A stretch of 64,000 bases of DNA from Phaseolus vulgaris (lineage: Eukaryota; Streptophyta; Magnoliopsida; Fabales; Fabaceae), in the NCBI RefSeq assembly GCF_000499845.2, contig NC_023754.2:16434359-16498358 (forward strand), given 5' to 3'. The notes below the pieces were generated by a model. It ran no database searches. It was not told where the DNA came from and was given only the letters and a program-made list of their open reading frames with translations. Positions 1 to 11,135 of this stretch are shown piece by piece. The translations under genes were made by a program, and so were the position numbers. Numbering within the stretch: position 1 is the stretch's first letter; each line of letters starts with the position of its first letter.

Positions 1-714
1 TATTACTTATATAGAAAGTTTGTTCAAACTTTCAAACTAAGGTGTGCTTGAAAAAGTAAATTATTTATTAACTAGTTTATTGAAGTAAAAATAAGTTTGA
101 GAAAGTTAATTGAAAATTGATTTTACGACAATTTAAATAATTTGTTATTTTGATTTTTTATATATTATATAATTAACATAAAATATTAAAAACTAGAAAA
201 AATAATCCTGCAATCTTAAGAGATAAATTATCTCTTCATTTTCAATAATGGCAAAATTAAAAAAATAATAAAGAATATTCATCAACCTACAAAATATGTA
301 AGGAGTGAACGAAACTACGATGAAAAACAAAAGACAAAGAGAGATAAACTAAGAGAATAAGAAGAAAAATAAATTTTACTAGTATTAATCATGGTGTGAT
401 ACTACAATTAGTAAGGTAAAGAAAATATATATTTTTGTCATTTTATCTACTTATTTATTTATTTATAATTATATTTGATAAGTGAGGTGTCCTATTTAAT
501 CTTATTTATTTGTTTATTTTGTAATTATCTTATTTGGTTAAGTGCTCTAACATTGATGTTATTTTAATAGACTTGAGTTCGAAACATTCATGTCATTTGT
601 GGAAACAAAAAGTTCCCTTAACCCTCAATTAGGGGAAATTCGTTCCTCTTATACCATGAGCTTGTTTCTATACACCTAATAGTCATCGATGTTATCTCAA
701 CGAACTTGAGTAAA
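1..714. other. AT-rich intergenic DNA, no gene seen
   Basis: Strongly AT-rich sequence with frequent stops in all frames. I see no coding region, RNA gene or clear transposon end here. Confidence 0.6.
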
Positions 715-890
715 AAAAATTAATTAGATATCAATTTAGAAACTATTTAACAATAATAGAAACTAATTTAGAAACCAATTTTTTTTAGTCTCTAAAATGG
801 TCTTTAATCTAGTCAATATAACAACTAATTATTTTTTGTCTTTAAAATTGATTTCTATTTAATGATTTTTTTGGTGAACTACCTAATATT
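715..890. repeat. CACTA-type MITE remnant (3' half)
   Basis: The stretch shares the phrases AGTCTCTAAAATGGTCT, CTAGTCAATATAACAACTAATT and TTTTTTGTCT with the internal and right parts of the CACTA-type MITEs at 3891-4211 and 45833-46086. No intact terminal inverted repeat remains. Its right part runs into the larger duplicated repeat that also occurs at 34.1 kb. Confidence 0.55.
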
Positions 891-1705
891 ACAGATAGAA
901 AAAAAGAAAATACAAGTATTTAAATAAAATTTAACTAAATTTAGCTCCTATTTATATTGAAAAAGATAAACTAATCATGGTTGTCTTATTTGCATGATAT
1001 TAATGTAAGACAATGAGGTCTATATATTAAAGAAAATTAGAATATTTTACTTATGTTAACATTGATTATTATAAAAGTAAATATATTATTTTTGGTTACG
1101 AATTAATGGTGACTTTCATCATGTATCATAATCAAATGAATCCTCTTTTTCTATTACACAAATCATAAGCAAATCAAAAAAAATATTTTGAAGCATATGC
1201 ATTAAAAAAAATCATTGATCTTGGAGTAAATAAACTACAATAATTTTATTAAATTTCTTCATTAAATAAAATATACCTATAAGTTTATAAAAGGAAGGAT
1301 AACCGAAGAAGGGAACCAATGGAGAAAATATTAATGGGGAAGGACGAGAACTAGTGCAAACTAGTGGACTTTCAAATATTTTTAATTCTTTTTATGAGTG
1401 TCTAAGGTCTAACATAAACACAAAAGAACACATTTTACATCATATCATCTAATAACATAAAAAACTTCATAATATTTTCAAAATTGTGTAGGTAACTATT
1501 ATTATTATTATTCATCTTAACAATTTTTATTATAAGACCGAATATCTCTCAAATGACATGATCGATATAGTCTCTATATATCTCACAAAGACCCCTTAAC
1601 ATAACATGATTACGTAGTTATGGTACATCATTTTATCTAAAATCCAAAGGATAATCTGGTAACCTACCTTAATCTCGGTCTAGTTTCAGATACCCATCAC
1701 AATTC

Positions 1706-1713
1706 TATAAATA
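1706..1713 (+). promoter_or_regulatory. TATA box-like TATAAATA in repeat copy A
   Basis: TATAAATA is followed by AGGTTTAC and is conserved at the equivalent site of copy B (35035-35042). It could be the promoter of an LTR-type element. Without transcript data this is only a motif match. Confidence 0.35.
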
Positions 1714-1966
1714 GGTTTACCAACTAAGAAAAATGTACGCATTAAATCATATTTATTATACACACCTACCTTAACATTGACTTGGACATTACCTTTTGCA
1801 TGTACATCACCCACACCAACCAAAGATCAAAGATCACACGACATCATCAATCAAGATCGCCAAGGAGAATAACTTAAGAGAAGATTGAAACCTTTCTAGC
1901 TTTTTGTAAGTACACTATCAAATCCATATCTCACCAATAAACATAGCATCTTTGAGTGTCATATGA

Positions 1967-2152
1967 GATAAATTTATGATCATATTATAATTATTTTTGT
2001 TTGTTATTATTATTATTATTATTAACAAAAACACAGACACATTTAAAAAAAATTGTTACGTTCTTTTTGTTATATATATTACATTATAAATTTATAATAT
2101 TAGAATTTTATTGAATTAATATATAATGTAAATTTATAAACGTTATTACAAG

Positions 2153-2184
<32 letters not shown>

Positions 2185-2470
2185 ACATTAATTTAAAGTT
2201 TAATAATCTTTTTGTAACAATAAATTCTTTTTATTAATTAGGAGAAAATAATTAATGTTCATGTGTCTATTTAAATTTATCTACAATTTATTAAAAGTAA
2301 TTTTTTTATAAATAAATTTATTTATTAAATTATAAGAATAATGACAATGGAGTATATTATTTTTTTAAAGGATAAGTTATATATATGTAATCGTTATTAT
2401 TGCTAAAAGAAAAAGTTATTTAATTATTTTTTTAAAAGATGAATAGTTACATTATTTTCTTTTGATAAAC

Positions 2471-2507
<37 letters not shown>

Positions 2508-3148
2508 ATTATTGAAATAAAAGTATATTATTAAATTATAAAAATATTTTTATTAAACATACATCTCTGCAAGATAAATTTATGATCATATTATAATTTT
2601 TTTTATTTTTTTTATTATTATTACGAAAATATAGGCGCATTTAACAAAAATTGTTACGTTCTTTTTGTTATATATATTGCATTCTAAATTTATAATATTA
2701 AAATTTTATTGAATTAATATATAATGTAAATTTATAAATGTTATTACAAATTCTAATATATATATATATATATATATAAATAAAACATTAATTTAAAGTT
2801 TAATAATCTAAATTATTTTTATTAATTAGGATAATTTTTTTAATTAACCAGGAGAAAATAATTAATGTTCATGTGTCTATTTAAATTTATCTACAATTTA
2901 TTAAAAGTAAATTTTTTAATAATAATTTTATTTATTAAACTATAAGAATAATGACAATGGAGTATATTATTTTTTAAAGGATAAGTTATATATATGTAAT
3001 CGTTATTATTGCTAAAAGAAAAAGTTATTTAATTATTTTTTTTAAAGATGAATAGTTACATTCTTTTCTTTTGATAAAACATTATTATTATAATAATTAT
3101 TGAAATAAAAGTATATTATTAAATTATAAAAAGATTTTTATCAAGCAT
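1967..3148. repeat. Two-copy tandem duplication, about 606-bp unit
   Basis: GATAAATTTATGATCATATT begins at 1967 and again at 2573. The following roughly 580-600 bases match nearly throughout, including a (TA)n tract, ATTAATGTTCATGTGTC and GTAATCGTTATTATTGCT. The related copy at 34-37 kb has only one unit, so the duplication is probably specific to copy A. Confidence 0.85.
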
Positions 3149-3410
3149 TATCATAAACACAAATATTTTTAAAATTTTATTGTTAATAATTTTTTATTGT
3201 GTAGCTGATTTTTAATTCAGAAGAATTATTTTAATTTTTAAAAAATAGTTATTTAAAGGGTAAAATTATAAGAAATTGGATTCTTTATTTTCTTTAATTC
3301 AATTTTTTATAAATTTTAAATAAGTAGTTGTTAAATTTGATATATTTTAATATTATAAAAGATAAAATTGGAAAAAAATGTGTAAAAAAACCCCTTTTTA
3401 TATTGTTATA

Positions 3411-3890
3411 GAATATTATTATTATTAATATAATTAAAATTACTACTACTAATAATAGTATTAGTACTATTAATATTACTAATTATTATTATTAACACAA
3501 ATATAACTATTAAAACTATTATTCTTAATATTATTACTAACAATATATATTAATATTATTATTATTAATAATATTAGTAGTATTACTATTAATATCAAAG
3601 TAATAATAATAATATTATTATTAAAACTAAAATAGTATTCATATTAAAAAATAATATTATTAATAATAATAATAATAATTTTAATAACGTCAATAATAAT
3701 AACAATATTAATAATAATATTAATAATGAAAATAATAATAACAATACTAATAATATTAATAACATTCTTAATAATAATAATTTTAATAATAATGGGAATA
3801 ATAATAATTTTAATAATATTAATAGTGTTAAGAATAATAATAACATTAAGAATAATATTAATAACAATATTATTAATAATAACATTATAA
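3411..3890. repeat. Degenerate (TAA/TTA)n low-complexity DNA
   Basis: Almost pure combinations of ATT, TAA and occasional ACT triplets. The Leu/Ile-only open frames here are composition artefacts of the triplet repeat and not genes. Confidence 0.9.
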
Positions 3891-4211
3891 CATTAGAAAG
3901 AAAATCATAAAATAGAAATCAAGTTTTAACATTAAAAATAATTAATTGTTACAGTGACTAAATTAGAGATCATTTTAAAAATTAAAAAAACTTTTAATTT
4001 CTAAATTAGTTTCTATTATTGTTAAATAATTTTTAAATTGCTACCAAATTTAGAATAGATATCATTTTAGAAATTATTTAACAATAATAGAAAATAATTT
4101 AGAAACCAAAAATATTTTTAGTCTCTAAAATGGTATCTAATTTAGTCATTATAGTAACTAATTGTTTTTTGTCTCTAAAATCAGTTTCTATTTCGTAATT
4201 TTATTGTAATG
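3891..4211. mobile_element. CACTA-type MITE, about 321 bp
   Basis: The left end begins CATTAGAAAGAAAATCAT and the right end reads, in reverse complement, CATTACAATAAAATTACG. Both continue into AAATAGAAA-type sequence. Internal phrases match the MITE interrupted by the LINE at 41-46 kb. It sits inside the TAA repeat, so a 3-bp target duplication cannot be read with confidence (TAA on the left, TTA on the right). Confidence 0.65.
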
Positions 4212-5060
4212 TTAATAATAATATTAACATTAATAACAATAATAATAATAATATTGATAATAATAATAATATAAATAATTTTGATAATAATAATATTAAT
4301 AGAAATAATAATTCTAATTATAATAATATTAATAATACTAATAATAATATTGATAATATTAATAACAGTACTAAAAATATTAATAACATTGATAATATAT
4401 ATTAATATATAACATTAATAAAAATATTAATATAATAATTTTAATATAATTAATAATGTTATTAATAATATTAATAATTTTAATAATAATGTTAATAACG
4501 TTAATAGTCATGTTAATAAAGAACATAATAGTTTTAACTATACTAATGACATAATCATAATATTTATAACATTAATAATATTAATAACACTTTTAACAAT
4601 ATTAATAATAATAAAATTAATATTAATATTAATAAAAATAATAATAAATAATAATATTATTAATATTATTTATGGATATAGATTTAGAGTTTAGCGTTAA
4701 AAATATATTTATTAGTGATGTAAATACGTGGATAAATTTATATATGGATTTATATCTATAAGTAATATAAGTAATATTAATAATATTAAATCCTATAATA
4801 TTAATAAATATGAAGTTTATTTTTATTATTAATGTCATTATCTTTATCATTATTATTATTAATATTACTATTAATATTATCAAAATTATAATAATAAACA
4901 TTATTATTAATTTTATTTACGTATATTGATATGTAGATAAATTATATGTATTCATAAATAATATTAATACTATTAATAATATTAATAAAAATATAAAAAA
5001 ATTATATTAATAATATTACAAAAATATTAGTATAAATAACATTTTTATTAATTCATAAAT
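4212..5060. repeat. Degenerate (TAA/TTA)n low-complexity DNA
   Basis: This continues the triplet-rich tract on the far side of the MITE. It consists mainly of AATATTAAT and ATAATAATA permutations with no sustained coding signal. Confidence 0.85.
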
Positions 5061-5565
5061 AATTTACTCATATATTTTATTTGTGAGTAATATTTAATAA
5101 GGAATTTACCCACTGTTACAATGATTCTGATGTAATATTATTGAATTTATTGATAGATACAAATCTATAGATAATAATATGTAATATTAAATTTACTTAC
5201 AAATTTAAATATATATATATATATATAATAATTGTGGCTAAATTTATTTATTTTAATGTAAAATAAATAAATTTAAGACATTAGTTCTATGTAATTATTT
5301 TTTTTAAATCATGATAAATATTTTACATTATGATATAATTTTTTTTTATGAAACATATATATATATATTAGTAGAGTTAATTTTATCTACCTTCTCTTAT
5401 CACACATAAACACAAGTTAAAAAAAAAATATAAATTTTAAATTTAAATAGATGAATTATTCAAACTCATTTCCGACTATCATTTTAATTGTTTTTTCTAG
5501 TTTCACTTGAAAGACAGACATAATCATAAATTTTATACGAATTATTAACCTTTACTTTGTTTTCA
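5061..5565. other. AT-rich intergenic DNA, no gene seen
   Basis: A (TA)n tract lies near 5208-5228. Otherwise no open frame, RNA gene or repeat boundary was recognised. Confidence 0.5.
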
Positions 5566-5569
5566 AATC

Positions 5570-6600
5570 CACGTGATAGTAATAAAAAAGAGAGAATTAT
5601 CTCTCTAAATAATAAAGAAATGTTTATGTATATATATACACACTTTTATCTGAAATTTGTATCTTATTAATAGATTTTAAAAAAATTATGCATAACAAAA
5701 AATAATTTAAAATATTTATATTTCTTAACAAACTAAAATATAACTAAATTAATAATCATAAAATATCATAGGTATTACAAAATCAATTACCTAAGTTTTT
5801 ATCAGGAATAAGGATTGAATAACAAGAACCACTTAAAGGTGGTTCAACCTTATATATACCTATATTTCTCAGTCTCCCAAATCAATAAAATGAGAGAGGC
5901 AAAAAAATCTATCACTAAAAACCCATACAATCCTGTACAAACTCTAAATAATAAGATTATAAATCGACGTAATAGTAATAAAACAGAGAGTGATACGTCT
6001 ATGTATATATATACACACTTTTATCTTAAATTAATAATCATAAAATATCATAGGTGTTACAAAATCAATTAGCTAAGTTTTTTTATCAGCAATAAGGATT
6101 AAATAACAGGAACGTGGTTCAACCCTTATACATACCTATATTTCTCAGGTCTCCCAAACCAACAAAATGAGATAGGCAAAAAAATCTATCACTAAAAATC
6201 CGTACAATCCCGTACAAACTCTAAATAATAAGATTATAAATCGATGTAATAGTAATAAAAAAAAGAGAATGATATGTCTTTGTATATATACAACACTTTT
6301 ATCTTAAATTTGTATCTTCTTAGTATATTTTAAAAAAATTACTCATGACAACAAATAATTTAAAATATTTATATTTCTTAACAAACTAAAATATAACTAA
6401 ATTAATAATCATACAATATCATAGGTGTTACAAAATCAATTACCTAAGTTTTTTTTATTAGCAATAAGGATTGAATAACAGGAATCACTTGGTTTAACCC
6501 CTTATACATACCTATATTTCTCAGGTCTCCCAAACCAACAAAATGAGATAGGCAAAAAAATCTACCACTCAAAATCCGTACAAACCCGTACAAATTCAAA
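5570..6600. repeat. Tandem array of about 371-bp units beside a LINE
   Basis: The phrase TATATTTCTCAG occurs at 5861, 6137 and 6513, and AATAATCATA at 5751, 6033 and 6404. The full period is about 371-376 bp. The earlier interval is about 276-282 bp because roughly 95-100 bp is missing after TTTTATCTTAAA near 6030. Each unit contains AATGAGAKAGGCAAAAAAA and ATCCGTACAA-type sequence. The last unit diverges near 6590-6600, where the LINE 3' region begins, so the array may be part of the LINE 3' tail or DNA it landed in. Confidence 0.8.
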
Positions 6601-6734
6601 ACAAACCCAATACAATCTCACTGCAACCAAAACAAGTGGCAAAAAGAACAACATCCTTTATCCACCAACCCAACAGTCCACAAAAACCAACAACCATCGA
6701 AATAGAGATACCTATCACCCTAGGGTCATGCCAA

Positions 6735-9700
6735 TTAAATTGATTTCAAACACAATAAAGTAGCAAGACACCCGTCAGAAAAGGAGAAGCAAGCAGAGGG
6801 TATTTTAGAAGTTACCCATGACCAAGCCTTCAATTGAGCCAAAGTGAAGATTTCAGAATGATCCACCACACCTCCTTTAAAAATAACCTTGTTCCTATGA
6901 CACCAAATCTCTCTAACCATCGAGATCCACACACTTCCCATCACAAAGTTAAACGGCTTTATAACGTTACAAAATTGCAAGAAGTGAGCGAAAGGATCAA
7001 TGGAAGCGGCCGACGCACTCCTAACCACGCAGAACATTGACCCCAAACGAGCCAGGTAATTCTACAGTCAAAGAGTAAATGACTAGTAGATTCCTCCTTC
7101 AACCTGCAAAAACAGAAAACTAAAACGTCAGTCTTCACCCCTCGCCATGCCAAGTTGACTTTAGTAGCAATCTTGTTTTCCAACATCCTCCATGCTAGAA
7201 CTTGGGCCGCAGGCAAAGCCTTAATACTCCAGAAAAAGTTGTACAATTTTGACAAATCCCCTAACTATGTCCCCTTAAAACACTATAAACCGAGAAATCA
7301 GTAGGCATACCATCTCTCCAAACCCACGAGTCATCAATATCCGGATCAATACTCAAACCTCTAATTTCTTCAAAAAGTTGGCCTACCTGAGACTTCTCCC
7401 AATCAAATAAATTTCTTCTCCACCCAAACTTCCAGTTCCACTCTCCTTCTTCCCAGACCCCACAACATTCCAACAACTCATCTTTATCCCTGCAAAGAGA
7501 GTATAACCTCAGGAATTTGTTTTCCAACTCCAAATCGCCCACCCATTTATCTTCCCAAAACCTAATTTCCTTCCCATTACCGACTTTCCAATTGAAACGG
7601 TCGTTGAACTCTCTCCCCCAATCCTCCATCGACCAAATCGCCTTTAGCTCCCGCCAACAAAGGGACCCCATCGTTTTTTAACTTGCCCTTTCAACTTTCT
7701 CCAACCCCCGTACTTAGATTCTATCACCTCCTTCCACATACCACCTTTGGAAAAATCCAACCTCCAAATCCATTTCCCCAACAAAGCAATGTTGAAAAAT
7801 TTAATATTAATAACCCAGAGACCACCATTTCCACGGGGTTCGCACTCCTTCTCCCAAGAAGCCCACGCAATCTTTCGCCCACCTGACCTCCAACCCCACA
7901 TGAAATTTCTTTGAATTTTCACAATCTTCTTCATAACAATAGCAGGGATTTTAAACAAAGACATATAGAATAAGGGGATAACAGAGAGAACAGATTTAAT
8001 CAGACAAATCCTTCCTGCCATCGAGATAAATCTGCCTTTCCATCTTCCCAGTATTTCCTTTATCTTCTCAACCACCCCATCCCAAAACGCTTCCTTCTTG
8101 TGACATCCCCCAACAGGCAACCCAAGATACTTGAAAGGATAATTCATCACTTCACAGTTAAGCATTTTTGCGAAACAACTGATCGTGAAAGTATCAACCC
8201 CCACACCTCCAATACTACTCTTCAGAAAGTTCACCTTTAGACAAAGCAAGTCAGAATAGATTTTAAACAGAAAACACTTTTGGCTGTTGCTTTGCAGAAG
8301 AACAAGGTATCATCTGCATACTGAAGCATATTAACCTTAACCTTATTCCTCCCAACCTCCACACTCTCCACCCAGTCAAACAAGACAACATTCCTTACCA
8401 CTCCTGCTAAACCATCAGCTACAATAAGGAAAAGAAACGGAGTCAAAGGATCACCCTGTCTCAAACCCTTTGAAGGAACGAATTTCTTAGTCGGACTGCC
8501 GTTAACCAACACAGATACAGTTGCAGACTCCAGACAAGATTTAATCCAAGCAATCCATTGCTCTCAGAAACCTAATCTTTCAAGCATATAACTGATGAAA
8601 TCCCACCTTACCGAATCATAAGCCTTCTCATAATCCACTTTGAAAAATAAGCAACTCTTCTTCCTCCTTTTTGCCTCCTCTAAGACTTCATTGGCCACCA
8701 ACACACTATCCAAAATTCCCTTACCAGCTAGAAACGCAAACTGTCTCGAGTCAATGATTTTACTCATCACCTTTTTAAGTCTCAGAGATAGCAACTTCGA
8801 TATGATCTTATATAGACATCCAACCAGAGAAATAGGTCTAAAATCACATAAACTTTGTGGACTCTCCAGCTTAGGGACCAAACACACGAACGACGCATTT
8901 GTCCCCCTAGGCCATTTTCCGACTCTAGCAAAATCGTTTACGGCCAGCAGGATATCCTCCTTAATAAACTCCCAACAAAACTTGATGAGCCCAAAGTTAA
9001 ATCCATCCGGACCAAGACTTTTCGAGCTTTCACAATCCCAAACAGCCTCCTTGACTTCCTCTTCGGAGAAAGTACTGACCAACATCTCATTATCAGCTGC
9101 AGAGATAGAATTGAAAGGCACATTATCCAACCTGACTTGAAGCCCATCAACACTTTCAAATCTGGCCTTGAAGAAGTCCCTAACCTTACCTTTAACCACC
9201 TCCTTATCTTCACTCCACAGATAGACCATCAACTACCAGTCCATTAATTCCGTTTCTTGCCCTCCTCCATTTAACAGTCAAATGAAAAAACTTTGAATTA
9301 AGGTCACCATTTTTTAACCACTTAAGGCGAGCTTTCTGATGAATAACTATTTCTTGTCTAAAAGCATTTTCATTTTGTTCTGCTAGCAAAGACCTCCTAT
9401 CCACTCTGCCTCAATGTTGTTAAACTCGTAAGTCGGAGGTGGATCGAAGAGGGAAAAAAAACTCGTAACTCGAAGATCGTAACTCGACTCGGAAGAGTTA
9501 CTATAGATAATTATAAATAGATTCATAATTCATGAAATGGTTCAAATACATAACATAATTAAAAATAGATTTGAGATAATATTTAATACAGAAAAATCAT
9601 CCAACAAAATCATTCATATTAATCATAGGATATGTAGGAGATGAAAATAGTTTGTAATTTTTTAAATGAGTCCAAAAAACCTAATTTTGAGTAAGCTGTA

Positions 9701-11135
9701 ATTTAGGGTTTCAGCCAGTCACCACACACCACATTCCATATTTAAATTTTGAATTAGGTTTTATTAGGTTAAAATTGAAATGGGCCTTTGGCCCAAAGTT
9801 ATATCTCTTAAAAATTAGGTTTAGGTATGTGCCAGCATCATCTTCCTTATGGGCGGCGCCGTCGCAGCTCCTCCTTTCTTATGTGCGGTGGCGCCGCCGC
9901 AACTCCTTCTTTTTCATGCTTCGCCATCGTCACAACGTGCGTTCCCGGCAGCGTGAGACGGCGACGACGATGTTTGCGACGGTACGCGAAGGCGGCAACA
10001 AGCACGACGACGCATTAGGGTTTTTTTTGGACCCGCGTCATGGATCGCGGAGGCCCATGGATCGCCCGATCCAACCCCTGGATCACCGGATCGCTCCGAT
10101 CCGGTGAGAATCCGATCCAACCACTGATCCAACGCGTTTTTTGCCTTAAAGATCGTAAGATCGCGATTTTTACGATATAACTCACGATCTTAACAACACT
10201 GCTCTGCCTTCCTCATCTAAGACACCAGCATCATCTCGAGCATCAAAATCCTCAATTTTCTTTTTTAAAATCTCCCCTTTCAGATTAACATCTCCGAAGA
10301 CGTCTCTGTTCCATACTTTTAAATCGGATTTTAGCTTCTTCAATTTTTCTTTGAACACAAACAAACCCCTACCGTAAACTTCAAAACTAAGCCATTTACT
10401 TCGAACAAACTCCCTGAACTTGTTGTCTTTTTGTCAGACATCCAGACTGCGAAAAGGTTTCGAACCCCAATCTGGACAGGAATCTTTAATTACCAAAGCA
10501 CAGTGATCTGAAACAAGGACTCTATCAATTCTACTTTTAGCAGTACCATTTGGTTTATACCAAGTGAATTTCCGACCAACCATCAGAATGTCCATTAATT
10601 CAGCCTTTCCAATAAACTCATTAAAATCCCGCATTTCTCTATTATAATTCAAGCCCATAGCCAAACTTTTCCTCTCTTCCTTTGTTCTGATTGAGTTGAA
10701 GTCCCCTACTACACACCATATCCTGTTTAACTGACACGCTCTATAAGCATTAATCTCATCCCAACTCGCTTTCTTTTCCTTCAGAGAACCTGAGCTATAA
10801 ACATTCACAATAGTTACTCTTACTCCGTCACCAACCTTCCATACTCCTTCAATAATCGAGAAATTATTCCTATTAACAGAACTTAATAAATGGAAACAAC
10901 TCCTCCTCCATAAAGTAATAATCTCAGCAGCATTATTGATAGCCCCAATTTCAATCCAGTCTATTTCATTAGAACCCCACATATTGAAGCAATTCTCTTC
11001 TCCGAACTCAAAACACTTAGTCTCTTGAATACACATCATTCCTACCTGTTCTTTGAAAATCAACTCCTTTAGATATCTTCTTTTGTTACTTCCTCCTAAC
11101 CCCCTCACATTCAAACTAATTATTTTCATCATCAA
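6735..11135 (-). pseudogene. LINE ORF2 (endonuclease, reverse transcriptase), multiply broken
   Basis: The endonuclease frame 10434-11135 shows SLNVRGLGG, CIQETK, VVGDFNSIR and SRIDRVLVSDH. A single in-frame TGA at 10434-10436 (apparently a former Trp codon) separates it from the linker down to 10202. After the hAT insertion the frame resumes at 9411. The reverse transcriptase parts are 8564-9232 (FRPISLVGCLYKIISKLLS, KVDYEKAYDSV) and 8237-8512 (RQGDPLTPFLF and the catalytic YADD). The thumb is at 7644-8249 and the C-terminal zf-RVT region (CFCRLKEESTSHLLFDC) at about 6735-7671 in several frames. The breaks rule out function. Confidence 0.85.
9412..10201. mobile_element. Non-autonomous hAT-type element, 790 bp, with 8-bp target duplication
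   Basis: The ends form 21-bp terminal inverted repeats beginning CA(A/G)TGTTGTTAA, with 17 of 21 positions matching. They are flanked by perfect direct repeats of CTCTGCCT at 9404-9411 and 10202-10209. An 8-bp duplication with CA-starting termini is the hallmark of hAT transposons. Both ends are rich in short ACTCG and GATCG motifs, as expected for subterminal transposase-binding sites. Removing the element and one CTCTGCCT copy restores the LINE ORF2 frame across the junction (DEEGRVDRRSLL). There is no transposase, so it depends on an autonomous hAT. The interior (about 9840-10140) is unusually GC- and CpG-rich for this window. Confidence 0.92.

Larger units (their letters stand above)
821..3745. 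repeat. Dispersed repeat, copy A (partner at 34.1-37.6 kb)
   Basis: The sequence from about 821 to 3745 recurs in the same orientation at about 34091-37600. Shared landmarks in the same order include GAACTACCTAATATTACAGAT, the stretch around TTTTGGTTACGAATTAATGG, a TATAAATAGGTTTAC box, ATCAAAGATCACACGACATC, and a run ending in TAA-rich DNA. Copy A contains an extra internal tandem duplication and copy B contains a Helitron; without these the copies are about 2.3 kb each. No coding capacity is visible. The TATA box followed by a stretch resembling gypsy LTR leaders makes an LTR origin possible, but this is inference. Confidence 0.75.

Noticed and set aside
3595..3885. Leucine/isoleucine-only 96-codon frame on the minus strand
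   Set aside because: It is a by-product of (TAA)n repeats, and the composition is impossible for a normal protein gene.
4629..4901. Ile-rich 90-codon frame
   Set aside because: Same cause: triplet-rich low-complexity DNA with no start context or domain.
9775..10107. GC-rich 110-codon plus-strand frame in the hAT element
   Set aside because: No motif is visible, and overlapping frames on both strands are equally open because the DNA is GC-rich. The element is non-autonomous.
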